This document shows, in pieces, positions 26,112-34,444 of a stretch of DNA of 64,000 bases. The notes below the pieces were generated by a model. That model made no database searches. It was not told the origin of the DNA and saw only the letters and a program-made list of their open reading frames with translations. Source of the stretch: Pseudoduganella umbonata (GTDB lineage: Bacteria > Pseudomonadota > Gammaproteobacteria > Burkholderiales > Burkholderiaceae_D). Positions within the stretch are counted from its first letter, which is position 1; every line of letters starts with the position of its first letter. The DNA lies in NCBI RefSeq assembly GCF_014192225.1, contig NZ_JACHXS010000013.1, positions 1-64,000 of the forward strand. Direction: 5' to 3'. Position numbers and translations under genes: made by a program.

Positions 26112-27554
26112 ATGCATCTTCCTGAATCTATGGGCGAGCTGTCCGTGGACTACATCTGCGGTGACTGCGTACACGAATCGCATCTTTCTCATGAGATCAA
26201 ACAGCGCAGCAAAATCGGTCTGTGCAGCTACTGCGATACCGAAGAACCTGTCATTTCCATTGATGAGCTGGCCGATCGAATTAGTGCTGCGTTTGAAGAG
26301 CACTATGTAAGGACACCCGAATACTCGGATGGCTCTCGCCACGAAGAGTGGTATCGAGAGGGCCAGCCGGTAATTGAAGCGATTATGGAAGCGGCGGAGG
26401 TTTCGGAGGAGATAGCTCAGAAAGTACAGATCATCCTCGAAAACGCGTTTGCTGACCGAGATTCGGCTGAGATGGGGCAAGAAACAGAGTTTGCTGAGGA
26501 GTCCTTCTATAAAGCAAAGAAGGCCAGTGATCGAGCATTGCAAGAGGAATGGAGCCAGTTCGAAGCATCCCTTAAAACCGAAGCGCGTTTTTTTAGTCGG
26601 TCTGCCGCTGACCACTTGGCGAAGGTCTTTGGGCATATCGACCTGCTGAAAACGTTCAATGGTAAGCCTGTCGTCGTTAATGCTGGGCCAGGCCAAGAGA
26701 TTGCTGACCTTTACCGTGCCCGAGTATTTGTTTCCGATCCTCCCTTGGAAGAAGCTCTGTGCCGACCGGATCTCCGACTTGGCCCCCCGCCGGCGAAGTA
26801 TGCGGCTGCAGGCCGGATGAACGCCAGGGGTATTTCAGTCTTCTATGGTGCGACAGAAGCAAAGGTGGCGATTGCTGAAGTTCGCCCTCCGGTAGGGAGC
26901 AGGGTTGCCGTCGCGCGGTTCGATATCATTCGCCCGATTAGTCTACTTGATCTCTCAGCACTGCCAAGCATTCACCAGCCAGGCAGCATCTTCGATCCAG
27001 AGTATGGTCGTCGTTTGGGACGAGCATTTTTCCTGCGTTCCCTCACGCGCCGATTGGTCAAACCCGTGATGCCCGGTGATGAAGAATTTGAGTATCTTTC
27101 AACCCAAGCGATTGCGGATTTCCTCGGCAACGAGAACGACCCCCTACTCGACGGAATCATTTTTCCATCTGTGCAGGCCTCAAGCGGGATTAACGTTGTA
27201 TTGTTCCACAAAGCCGCTGTTGTCGAAACAATAGAGCTCCCGAAAGGGGCTAAGTTGACAGCCTACTTGGAGACTTTGTCAGATGAGGAAACTGAGCCTG
27301 ATTATTTAGTCACCGAACGAGTACCGACACCAAAACACACTGGTGAACCTGATAAGTGGTTGAATCCGTTTCAGAATGCATCTGTAGATCGTGCTGGCTA
27401 TAAGCAATACGAAGCCACCTTGCGCGTCGATCTCGACTCGGTTGCGGTCCATCACATAGATTCAGCCCAGTTCGGCGGTCCTCCGCCTTTCCCCGTATCG
27501 CGCCGTCGTCATCAACTGCCGGCGTTCGGCGCTGACGACACTGCCGATTTCTAG
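26112..27554 (+). CDS. HEPN/RES-NTD plus RES-domain protein
   Basis: ATG at 26112 (ribosome site GAAGG) gives 480 residues. Cys16/Cys19 and Cys38/Cys41 (CGDC, CSYC) form a zinc ribbon, then a helical region (about 50-170) fits the HEPN/RES N-terminal domain. The RES domain (about 200-380) shows YRARVF, GRMNARGISVFYGA, IAEVRPPVG and VARFDIIRPISLLDLS. RES toxins such as MbcT and Res are NAD-consuming enzymes; here no Xre-type antitoxin gene is adjacent, so regulation may reside in the fused N-terminal domain. It is the last cargo gene before the right end, suggesting an abortive-infection or element-maintenance role (inference). Confidence 0.82.
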   Translation: MHLPESMGELSVDYICGDCVHESHLSHEIKQRSKIGLCSYCDTEEPVISIDELADRISAAFEEHYVRTPEYSDGSRHEEWYREGQPVIEAIMEAAEVSEEIAQKVQIILENAFADRDSAEMGQETEFAEESFYKAKKASDRALQEEWSQFEASLKTEARFFSRSAADHLAKVFGHIDLLKTFNGKPVVVNAGPGQEIADLYRARVFVSDPPLEEALCRPDLRLGPPPAKYAAAGRMNARGISVFYGATEAKVAIAEVRPPVGSRVAVARFDIIRPISLLDLSALPSIHQPGSIFDPEYGRRLGRAFFLRSLTRRLVKPVMPGDEEFEYLSTQAIADFLGNENDPLLDGIIFPSVQASSGINVVLFHKAAVVETIELPKGAKLTAYLETLSDEETEPDYLVTERVPTPKHTGEPDKWLNPFQNASVDRAGYKQYEATLRVDLDSVAVHHIDSAQFGGPPPFPVSRRRHQLPAFGADDTADF

Positions 27555-27730
27555 GCGCAGTGCCCTAGCGCCCTCACATGAGTCTGCTAATGGCGATAGT
27601 GCGCCTTCGCCGCGGCTCAACCTACCCAGCTGTTGCTGTCGGAGCATTAAAGGATTTTCTCAGATGCTTAATGCTGCTGAGTACAGTCGCTAGATTACGT
27701 GTGTAGTCGCGTTAATAGTTGGAATTGACA
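27555..27730. promoter_or_regulatory. transposon right end with likely TnsB-binding sites
   Basis: Read inward from 27730 the end is TGTCAATTCCAACTATTAA then CGCGACT. GCGACT copies (as AGTCGC) lie at 27705-27710 and 27685-27690, 20 bases apart, so sites are more closely packed than at the left end, as is usual for Tn7-like right ends. No gene is seen here. Confidence 0.7.
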
Positions 27731-27735
27731 GCCGC
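27731..27735. repeat. target-site duplication, right copy (GCCGC)
   Basis: GCCGC directly follows the transposon's right tip (GAATTGACA) and equals the five bases before the left tip. Deleting the element plus one copy rejoins the comM codons for VGGG and SVPRP in frame. Confidence 0.92.
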
Positions 27736-28588
27736 CGCCAACCAGCGCCACGCCGGACGATGTGTGATGCGGTGCGCGATATGGCCGCTTCTTCCAGGCA
27801 GCTGCCGTGAACGTGCCCGTCAGCGACTGCACGGCGGCGGCTTCCAGCGCTTCGTCGTTCGTCATCGACGGCAGCAGGCCGGGGAAGCGCGAGGCCAGCA
27901 TCGTCTTGCCGGCACCGGGAGGCCCCACCATGATGATGCTGTGGCCGCCCGCTGCAGCCACCTCCAGCGCCCGCTTGGCATGCCATTGCCCTTTGACTTC
28001 GGCGAAATCGGGATACTCGACGAGCACCGGCTGGGCAACCGGACGGTACCGCGCCAGGCGCACGGTGTCATCGGCTGCGCAGAAGTGATTGCACACCTCC
28101 AGCAGCGTGGCCGCCGGATAGACGGCGGCACCCTCGACGAGGGCCGCCTCGTCGGCATTGGCCAGCGGCAGGATGAAGGCGCTGCGCGAGTGCGCCCGCT
28201 GCATTGCGAACGTCATCGCCAGCGCGCCGCGGATCGGCCGCAGCTCGCCCGTCAGCGACAGCTCGCCGGCAAATTCATAGCGGATCAGTGACTTCGCGGG
28301 GATCTGGCCCGAAGCGGCCAGGATGCCGAGCGCGATCGGCAGGTCGAAGCGGCCGGATTCCTTGGGCAGGTCGGCCGGCGCCAGGCTGACGGTGATACGG
28401 TGTGCCGGCATCTCGAATCCGGCGTTGACGATGGCGGCGCGTACCCGGTCGCGTGCTTCCTTGACTTCCGTTTCGGCCAGGCCGACGACGTGAAACGCCG
28501 GCAAGCCGTTGGCGAGGTGGACTTCGACGCTGACTTCAGGCGCTTCGATGCCGTTCAGCGCACGGCTTTTCAGGACGGCCAGGCTCAT
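27731..28588 (-). pseudogene. comM: comM (YifB family), 5' part, cut off by the transposon
   Basis: This part starts normally (MSLAVLKSRALNGIEAPEVS) and holds the N-terminal Lon-substrate-like domain and Walker A GPPGAGKTML. It ends at ALVGGG, where the transposon interrupts it. The frame runs on for 11 transposon-encoded residues (CQFQLLTRLHT) to a stop at 27695, so a 297-residue truncated product without Walker B could be made. The 3' part is at 1374-2032. Loss of ComM is expected to lower integration of heterologous DNA in transformation, if this organism is competent. Confidence 0.95.
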
Positions 28589-28671
28589 GATTCCCCACAG
28601 CGACAGGACGATCCGGCATCGTAGAACGTCGCGTCAAGCCCGGCCTTGCGTCCCGACAGGGGGAACGGCCG

Positions 28672-28920
28672 TTACAGCGGGGCCTTTTCAGCCGCCATTT
28701 TTGCTTCCAGCTCGGCCAGGCGGGTTTCCAGCAATTCCAGTCGGGCGCGGGTCTTGGCCAGCACTTGCGCCTGGATGTCGAATTCCTCGCGCGTCACCAG
28801 GTCCAGCTTGGAAAAGCCCTGCGTCATCATCGCCTTCACATTGCGTTCGATGTCCTTGGCGGGTGAGTTCTCGATGACGTTGTTGATCTTGGATTGCAGG
28901 TCGGTAAAAAAGGCGTTCAT
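28672..28920 (-). CDS. ubiK: UbiK family ubiquinone biosynthesis accessory factor
   Basis: The start MNAFFTDLQSKINNVIENSP at 28920 gives 82 residues; an upstream in-frame ATG exists but UbiK/YqiC proteins begin here. The N-terminal half is amphipathic and the C-terminal half (RARLELLETRLAELEAKM) is a coiled coil, as in the BMFP family that trimerises at the membrane. UbiK helps UbiJ assemble the soluble ubiquinone-synthesis complex. It lies between comM and the nitrogen-control region of torF on the minus strand. Confidence 0.88.
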   Translation of the reverse strand: MNAFFTDLQSKINNVIENSPAKDIERNVKAMMTQGFSKLDLVTREEFDIQAQVLAKTRARLELLETRLAELEAKMAAEKAPL

Positions 28921-28957
28921 GTCCACGATGGGCTCCAGGTGAGGTTTTTCGGACGGA

Positions 28958-28973
28958 TGCACCACAATGGTGC
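28958..28973. promoter_or_regulatory. NtrC-binding site
   Basis: TGCACC-ACAA-TGGTGC is a perfect dyad equal to the NtrC consensus TGCACC-N4-TGGTGC. Its centre is about 83 bases upstream of the sigma-54 -24 element, a usual enhancer distance. A half site GGTGCG lies at about 28991. Confidence 0.8.
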
Positions 28974-29046
28974 CAGTACGAAGATTATTTGGTGCGAAAG
29001 CGGCGTCACGCTCCGCGGCTCGGCTTTAAGCTCAGCAACTATTTGC

Positions 29047-29061
29047 TGGCATGCATTCTGC
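29047..29061 (+). promoter_or_regulatory. sigma-54 promoter of torF-glnK-amtB
   Basis: TGGCATGCATTCTGC has GG (29048-29049) and GC (29060-29061) with exactly ten bases between, the invariant sigma-54 spacing. It lies about 70 bases before the porin start and downstream of an NtrC site, indicating expression under nitrogen limitation. Confidence 0.75.
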
Positions 29062-29131
29062 TTTAGCTAAAAGGACAACGCGTCAAACGAATTTTAAACC
29101 GCAATAAAAGTTCACTCAAAAGGAAATCGCC

Positions 29132-29890
29132 ATGTCATACCCGAGCAAGCGCTCCGCCCTGTCCATCGCCGTCCTGTTCGCATGCATCGCGGCAGGCCAG
29201 GCCCAGGCACAGGAAGCCGCCGCGGCACCCGAGGCGAAACCGGACAACGAGATCAGCTTTAACGCGGCCGTCACCAGCGATTACCGTTACCGCGGCATTT
29301 CGCAAACCCGCCTGAAACCCGCGCTGCAGGGCGGCGCCGACTGGGTCAACAACCCGACAGGTTTCTACGCCGGCACCTGGCTGTCCACCATCAAGTGGGT
29401 CAAGGACGGCGGCGGCGACGGCAGTGTCGAATGGGACGTGTATGCCGGCAAGCGCGGCGACATCGGCTCCGGCTTCACGTACGACGTGGGCGGCCTGGGC
29501 TATATCTACGCATCGAACTCCCTGCCGACCAGCGCGAACACGTTTGAATTGTACGGCCAGGTCGGCTACGGCCCCGCCACGCTGAAGTACTCGCACTCGC
29601 TGACCAACCTGTTCGGCTTTGCCGACAGCAAGAACAGCCAGTACCTCGATGCTTCCGTCAACCAGGAACTGGGTGAAGGTTTCATCCTGAACCTGCACGT
29701 GGGCCACCAGAAAGTCAAGAATAACGATGGCGCCAACTACACCGACTGGAAAGTAGGCGTTACCAAGGACTTCGGCATTGCCACGGTATCGCTGGCCTAT
29801 GTCGATACCAATACCGAAGCCTATATCGCCCCGAACGGCAAGAACCTGGGTAAATCGGGCGCCGTGCTGACCCTGTCCAAAACCTTCTGA
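29132..29890 (+). CDS. TorF family putative porin
   Basis: This 252-residue outer-membrane protein has a cleavable signal (ALSIAVLFACIAAGQAQAQ). A beta-barrel follows that starts NEISFNAAVTSDYRYRGISQ, the hallmark of the TorF family, and ends in SLSKTF-type terminal strand (LTLSKTF) with the C-terminal Phe required for barrel assembly. It precedes glnK by 18 bases and lies behind a sigma-54/NtrC region, suggesting that it lets nitrogen sources through the outer membrane. The substrate is not known. Confidence 0.88.
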   Translation: MSYPSKRSALSIAVLFACIAAGQAQAQEAAAAPEAKPDNEISFNAAVTSDYRYRGISQTRLKPALQGGADWVNNPTGFYAGTWLSTIKWVKDGGGDGSVEWDVYAGKRGDIGSGFTYDVGGLGYIYASNSLPTSANTFELYGQVGYGPATLKYSHSLTNLFGFADSKNSQYLDASVNQELGEGFILNLHVGHQKVKNNDGANYTDWKVGVTKDFGIATVSLAYVDTNTEAYIAPNGKNLGKSGAVLTLSKTF

Positions 29891-29908
29891 AACAAAACGA
29901 GGCCTGCC

Positions 29909-30247
29909 ATGAAAATGATTACCGCCATCATCAAGCCGTTCAAGCTGGACGAGGTGCGTGAAGCCCTGTCCGCGATCAACGTGCAAGGGATAACCGTGAC
30001 CGAAGTCAAAGGCTTCGGTCGCCAGAAAGGCCACACGGAGCTGTACCGCGGCGCTGAATACGTGGTCGACTTCCTGCCCAAGACCAAGATCGAAGCGGCG
30101 GTCGACGATGACATCGTCGAGCAGGCCATCGAAGCCATCGAAACGGCCGCGCGCACCGGCAAGATCGGCGACGGCAAGATTTTCGTGTACAACCTGGAAC
30201 AGGTGATCCGTATCCGGACCGGCGAAACCGGCAACGATGCGCTCTAA
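29909..30247 (+). CDS. glnK: P-II nitrogen regulatory protein GlnK
   Basis: The 112-residue protein is a canonical P-II: MKMITAIIKPFKLDEVREAL, T-loop GRQKGHTELYRGAEY with uridylylation site Tyr51, and the B-loop AARTGKIGDGKIFV. P-II trimers bind 2-oxoglutarate and ATP/ADP; GlnK blocks the AmtB channel when nitrogen is plentiful. The amtB gene follows 17 bases downstream, which is why GlnK is preferred over GlnB. Expression is probably NtrC-dependent through the upstream sigma-54 promoter. Confidence 0.95.
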   Translation: MKMITAIIKPFKLDEVREALSAINVQGITVTEVKGFGRQKGHTELYRGAEYVVDFLPKTKIEAAVDDDIVEQAIEAIETAARTGKIGDGKIFVYNLEQVIRIRTGETGNDAL

Positions 30248-30264
30248 ATAAAAAGGGGAATCCG

Positions 30265-31803
30265 ATGAAGAAAATCATAACGAAGTGGCTGGCCGGGGCA
30301 GCCATGCTGATGGCGTTCAGTGCCGCGCCGGCCTGGTCGCAGGACACGGCGGCCGCCGACGCACCGGCGGCCACCGCCGCGGCGCCCGCCGCCGAAGCCG
30401 CACCAGCGGTGGCACCGGCCGCGGCCGCACCTGCCGCAGCCGAAGCAGCAGCACCCGCCGCACCAGCCGCCGCGCCCACGCCGCACAAGGGCGATACCAG
30501 CTGGATGTTCGTCTCCACGCTGCTGGTCATCATGATGTCGATTCCCGGCCTGGCCCTGTTCTACGGCGGCCTGGTGCGTTCGAAGAACATGCTGTCCATC
30601 CTGATGCAGATCTTCACGATCTTCTCGCTGATCATCGTGCTGTGGTGCCTGTATGGCTACTCGATCGCGTTCACCGAAGGCAATGCGTTCTTCGGCGGAT
30701 TCGGCCGTGCGCTGCTGAACGGCATCTATGACCCCGTCGCCGGTACGTTCGCCTATGCGGCAACGTTCAGCAAGGGCGTCGTCATTCCCGAATTTATCTT
30801 CGTCGCCTTCCAGGGCACGTTTGCCGCCATCACCTGCGGCCTGATCGTCGGTGCCTTCGCCGAGCGCGCGAAATTCGCCGCCGTACTGGCCTTCATCGTG
30901 ATCTGGTTCACGTTCGCCTACCTGCCGATGGCGCACATGGTCTGGTTCTGGGCCGGCCCCGACGCGATCACCGATGCCGCCTCGCTGGCCACCGTGACCG
31001 CCAAGGGCGGCTACCTGTGGAGCCACGGCGCGCTGGACTTCGCCGGCGGCACCGTGGTGCACATCAATGCAGCCGTTGCCGGCCTGGTCGGCGCGTACAT
31101 GATGGGCAAGCGCGTTGGCTACGGCCGTGAATCGATGGCCCCGCACTCGCTGGTGATGACGATGATCGGCGCTTCGCTGCTGTGGGTGGGCTGGTTCGGC
31201 TTCAACGCCGGCTCGGCGCTGGAAGCGGGCGACATCGCCGCGCTGGCCTTCGTGAACACGCTGCTGGCGACTGCCGCCGCCACCGTGTCCTGGCTGTTCG
31301 CCGAATGGATCTTCAAGGGCAAGCCGTCGATGCTGGGTGCCGTGTCGGGTGCCGTCGCCGGTCTCGTGGCGATCACCCCGGCAGCGGGCTTCGTCGGCCC
31401 GATGGGCGGCCTGGTCATCGGCCTGCTGGCCGGCGTGGTCTGCCTGTGGGGTGTGAACGGCCTGAAGCGCATGCTGGGCGCCGACGACTCGCTGGACGTG
31501 TTCGGCGTGCACGGCGTGGGCGGTATCCTGGGCGCGGTACTGACCGGCGTATTCGCGGCACCGTCGCTGGGTGGCCAGGGCATCTGGGATTACGTGGCCA
31601 ACAAGGCATCGGCGGACTACTCGATCGGCGGCCAGGTGGTCACGCAGCTGATCGGCGTGGGCGTCACGATCCTGTGGTCCGGCATCGTCGCCTTCATCGC
31701 CTACAAGCTGGTGGACGTGGTGATCGGCCTGCGCGTGCCGGAAGAACAGGAACGCGAAGGCCTGGACATCAACAGCCACGGCGAAAGCGCGTACCACATC
31801 TAA
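30265..31803 (+). CDS. amtB: ammonium transporter AmtB with Ala/Pro-rich N-terminal extension
   Basis: The 512-residue inner-membrane protein has a signal peptide (WLAGAAMLMAFSAAPAWSQ), then an unusual low-complexity stretch of about 50 residues made mostly of Ala and Pro. The channel follows: WMFVSTLLVIMMSIPGLALF, the conserved DFAGGTVVHINAAVAGLVGA with the first pore His region, and FGVHGVGGILGAVLTGVFA with the second His. It forms trimers that conduct ammonia. Partner GlnK is encoded just upstream. A terminator follows the stop. Confidence 0.95.
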   Translation: MKKIITKWLAGAAMLMAFSAAPAWSQDTAAADAPAATAAAPAAEAAPAVAPAAAAPAAAEAAAPAAPAAAPTPHKGDTSWMFVSTLLVIMMSIPGLALFYGGLVRSKNMLSILMQIFTIFSLIIVLWCLYGYSIAFTEGNAFFGGFGRALLNGIYDPVAGTFAYAATFSKGVVIPEFIFVAFQGTFAAITCGLIVGAFAERAKFAAVLAFIVIWFTFAYLPMAHMVWFWAGPDAITDAASLATVTAKGGYLWSHGALDFAGGTVVHINAAVAGLVGAYMMGKRVGYGRESMAPHSLVMTMIGASLLWVGWFGFNAGSALEAGDIAALAFVNTLLATAAATVSWLFAEWIFKGKPSMLGAVSGAVAGLVAITPAAGFVGPMGGLVIGLLAGVVCLWGVNGLKRMLGADDSLDVFGVHGVGGILGAVLTGVFAAPSLGGQGIWDYVANKASADYSIGGQVVTQLIGVGVTILWSGIVAFIAYKLVDVVIGLRVPEEQEREGLDINSHGESAYHI

Positions 31804-31822
31804 ACAGTACGTTTTGCCGTCC

Positions 31823-31847
31823 AAAGCGCCCTGCGGGGCGCTTTTTT
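31823..31847 (+). terminator. rho-independent terminator after amtB
   Basis: AAAGCGCCC and GGGCGCTTT form a hairpin with a four-base loop followed by T residues, 20 bases after the amtB stop. It ends the torF-glnK-amtB unit. Confidence 0.85.
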
Positions 31848-31950
31848 GCTTTGCAGACCTTTAAAATGGCATTTTTGCCCTGATTTGGTGAGTCCGCCTT
31901 CACTTCGCAAGGCGGGCACGCAGTTCGCCTCTCACTACAAGGAAGTAAGC

Positions 31951-33249
31951 ATGGTTCCCCACCTCGTCACGGCCCTGACCGGACCGCTGCTCGATCTCGA
32001 AGAAAAAATCCTGGCCGCCACCCCCGCCATCGAGCGCTGGTTCCGCCTGGAATGGCAGGAACATACGCCGCCGTTCTACTGCTCGGTCGATCTGCGTAAT
32101 GCGGGCTACAAGCTGGCGCCGGTGGACACCAACCTGTTTCCCGGTGGTTTCCATTACCTGGCCAGCGAGATGCTGCCGCTGTCGGTGCAGGCCGCGATGG
32201 CCGCGATCGACAAGTATTGCCCGGACGCGCGCAACCTGCTGGTGATCCCGGAAAGCTACAACCGGCACCCCACGTACCTGGAAAACATCGCCCGCCTGGC
32301 GCAGATCTTCCGCCAGACCGGCCTGCACGTGCGGCTGGGCACGCTCGATCCGGCCATCACGCAGCCGACGCCGCTGGCGCTGCCGGACGGGAACATGCTG
32401 GTCGTCGAGCCGCTCGAGCGCTCCGCCAATGGCCGCCGCGTGGGACTGAAGGATTTCGACCCGTGCACGATCCTGCTGAACAACGACCTGTCGATCGGCA
32501 CGCCGGACATCCTGCAGAACATCCACGAGCAGAGCCTGCTGCCGCCGCTGCACGCGGGCTGGGGCCTGCGCCGCAAGCACAACCATTTCACCGCCTACGA
32601 TGAAGTGGCCAAGAAATTTGGCAAGCTGATCGGTGTGGACCCATGGATGGTGAACCCGTTCCACGCCCGGTGCGGCGAGGTCGATCTGCAGACCGGGGAG
32701 GGCCAGGATTGCCTGGCCGGCAATGTCGATGCGGTGCTGGCGAAGATCCGCAAGAAGTACAAGGAATATGGCATCAAGGAAAAGCCGTTCGTCATCATCA
32801 AGCCCGATGCGGGTACATACGGCAAGGGCATCATCAGCATCCGCGACGCGGCCGAGCTGAAGGACCTGTCGGCGGCGCAGCGCGAGAAGATGTCGGTGGT
32901 CAAGGATGGCAAGGTCGTCAGCGACCTGAACATTCAGGAAGGCGTGCCCACGTTCGAAAGCATCAAGGACGCGGTGGCCGAGCCGGTCGTCTACATGATC
33001 GACCGCTACGTGGTCGGCGGCTTCTATCGGGTGCACGCGGAGCGCGGCGTGGACCAGAACCTGAACGCGCCCGGCTCGGAATTCGTGCCGCTGGCCTTCG
33101 CGCAGCAGCACGCCATTCCCGACCTGAAGGCAAAGCCCGGCACCGCCGCACCGAACCGCTTCTATGTGTATGGCGTGGTGGCTCGGCTGGCCCTGCTGGC
33201 CGCCTCGCTGGAAATGGAACGCACCGATCCGAACCCCGAGGTGTATTAA
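31951..33249 (+). CDS. gshA: glutamate-cysteine ligase (proteobacterial TIGR02049 type)
   Basis: The start at 31951 has the ribosome site AAGGAAG and gives 432 residues (MVPHLVTALTGPLLDLEEKI). It catalyses the first step of glutathione synthesis, ATP-dependent joining of glutamate and cysteine. The sequence belongs to the Acidithiobacillus-type family typical of Burkholderiales rather than to E. coli GshA; DPWMVNPFHARCGEVDLQTG and FVIIKPDAGTYGKGI are characteristic. gshB follows after a 230-base gap holding dispersed repeats. Confidence 0.92.
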   Translation: MVPHLVTALTGPLLDLEEKILAATPAIERWFRLEWQEHTPPFYCSVDLRNAGYKLAPVDTNLFPGGFHYLASEMLPLSVQAAMAAIDKYCPDARNLLVIPESYNRHPTYLENIARLAQIFRQTGLHVRLGTLDPAITQPTPLALPDGNMLVVEPLERSANGRRVGLKDFDPCTILLNNDLSIGTPDILQNIHEQSLLPPLHAGWGLRRKHNHFTAYDEVAKKFGKLIGVDPWMVNPFHARCGEVDLQTGEGQDCLAGNVDAVLAKIRKKYKEYGIKEKPFVIIKPDAGTYGKGIISIRDAAELKDLSAAQREKMSVVKDGKVVSDLNIQEGVPTFESIKDAVAEPVVYMIDRYVVGGFYRVHAERGVDQNLNAPGSEFVPLAFAQQHAIPDLKAKPGTAAPNRFYVYGVVARLALLAASLEMERTDPNPEVY

Positions 33250-33290
33250 GGCCACTGGTACCGCTGACCAGCGCCGGGCCATGTTGCCGC

Positions 33291-33399
33291 AAAACCGGTG
33301 ACAGGCTCCAGTTACCAGGAAATGTTTGTGCATAACCGGAGCCTGTCACCGGTTTTGCAGAAATGTTTCAAAATAACTGGAGCCTGTCACCGGTTTTGA
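33291..33399. repeat. dispersed palindromic repeat, copies 2-4
   Basis: Three copies of an AAAACCGGTGACAGGCTCC-type motif (one forward, two reverse) lie between gshA and gshB, separated by AGGAAATGTTTG and GAAATGTTTC spacers. The core here is GGAGCCTGTCACC instead of the GGTGTCTGTCACC of copy 1. The gap otherwise contains only the gshB promoter region. Confidence 0.8.
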
Positions 33400-33491
33400 T
33401 GGCTCATGCAGGTGGTGCCGGCGACCGGGCAGTACCGATGGCCCTTTGTAATCTCGGCTAGAATCAGCCATTACCTTGAATGGATGTGTCC

Positions 33492-34433
33492 ATGAAAATA
33501 GCTTTCCTTGCCGACCCGTTGGCGAACTTCAAGATCTACAAGGACTCCACGTACGCCATGATGGCCGAGGCCGCGAAGCGCGGCCATGAGGTGTATGCGT
33601 TCCAGCAGCGCCACATGGCGCTGGAGAACGGCATCGTCCGCGCCTGGGTCTCGCGCATTACGATGACGGGTGGCGGGCAGGAAGACTGGTACGAAGCGGC
33701 GCCGTCCAAAGACGTGGCACTGTCCGAATTCGACATCATCCTGGAGCGCAAGGATCCGCCGTTCGACATGGAGTACGTGTACGGCACCTACCTGCTGCAA
33801 TTGGCCGAAAAGCAGGGTGTCAAGGTGTTCAACAGTCCGCAGGCGATCCGCGACCACAATGAAAAACTGTCGATCGCGCAATTTTCGCAGTTCACGTCGC
33901 CGACCATCGTCACCTCCGATGAAACGCGGCTGCGCGCCTTCCACGCCGAGCATGGCGACGTGATCTTCAAGCCGCTGGACGGCATGGGCGGCACCGGCAT
34001 ATTCCGCGTCAAGGCCGACGCCATGAACCTCGGCGCGATCATCGAAACCCTGTCGCAGAACGGCCGCCAGACCATCATGGCGCAGCGCTACATTCCCGAG
34101 ATCGTCAAGGGCGACAAGCGCATCCTCGTCATCGGCGGCAAGCCGGTGCCGTTCTCGCTGGCGCGCATTCCCCAAGGCACCGAGGTGCGCGGCAACCTGG
34201 CGGCCGGCGGCGTCGGCGTGGCCCAGCCGCTCACCGAGCGCGACCGTGAAATTGCCGAGGCGATCGGTCCGGTATTGGCAGAGCGCGGCTTATTGCTGGT
34301 AGGATTGGACGTGATCGGCGATTACCTGACCGAGGTAAACGTCACCAGCCCGACCTGCTTCCAGGAGATCACGCAGCAGACGGGCTTCCAGGTAGCCGCC
34401 ATGTTCGTCGACGCGCTCGAACAGGCGGCCTGA
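33492..34433 (+). CDS. gshB: glutathione synthetase
   Basis: The start MKIAFLADPLANFKIYKDST at 33492 matches the family; an ATG four codons earlier is less likely. The 313-residue ATP-grasp enzyme joins gamma-glutamylcysteine and glycine. Visible landmarks are the N-terminal domain (FDIILERKDPPFDMEYVY), the ATP-binding FKPLDGMGGTGIF loop, and ITQQTGFQVA near the end. It lies 11 bases upstream of the PTS EIIA gene, a gene order conserved in Burkholderiales. Confidence 0.95.
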   Translation: MKIAFLADPLANFKIYKDSTYAMMAEAAKRGHEVYAFQQRHMALENGIVRAWVSRITMTGGGQEDWYEAAPSKDVALSEFDIILERKDPPFDMEYVYGTYLLQLAEKQGVKVFNSPQAIRDHNEKLSIAQFSQFTSPTIVTSDETRLRAFHAEHGDVIFKPLDGMGGTGIFRVKADAMNLGAIIETLSQNGRQTIMAQRYIPEIVKGDKRILVIGGKPVPFSLARIPQGTEVRGNLAAGGVGVAQPLTERDREIAEAIGPVLAERGLLLVGLDVIGDYLTEVNVTSPTCFQEITQQTGFQVAAMFVDALEQAA

Positions 34434-34444
34434 CAAGGACCAAT

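Larger units (their letters stand above)
2033..27730. mobile_element. Tn7-like transposon (Tn6022/AbaR-like target) inserted in comM, 25,698 bp
   Basis: The element is bounded by TGTCGATTC (left) and the complement of TGTCAATTC (right), with about 20 of the first 26 terminal positions identical between ends, and flanked by GCCGC duplications. It encodes TnsA, TnsB, TnsC, TniQ and a fifth zinc-ribbon protein at the left, then about 19 kb of cargo. Insertion in comM is established for the Tn6022/AbaR family in Acinetobacter; belonging to that lineage is inferred from target and gene order. Both ends and all transposition genes look intact, so it may still be mobile. No Cas genes or CRISPR repeats are present. 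Confidence 0.95.

Noticed and set aside
2033..27730. CRISPR-associated transposon (CAST)
   Set aside because: A TniQ gene is present but there are no Cas genes and no CRISPR-like repeat array; insertion is at the comM target.
2028..27735. integrative element inserted by a tyrosine integrase
   Set aside because: The 5-bp duplication, TGT tips and TnsABC operon show Tn7-type transposition; no tRNA site or functional integrase is seen.
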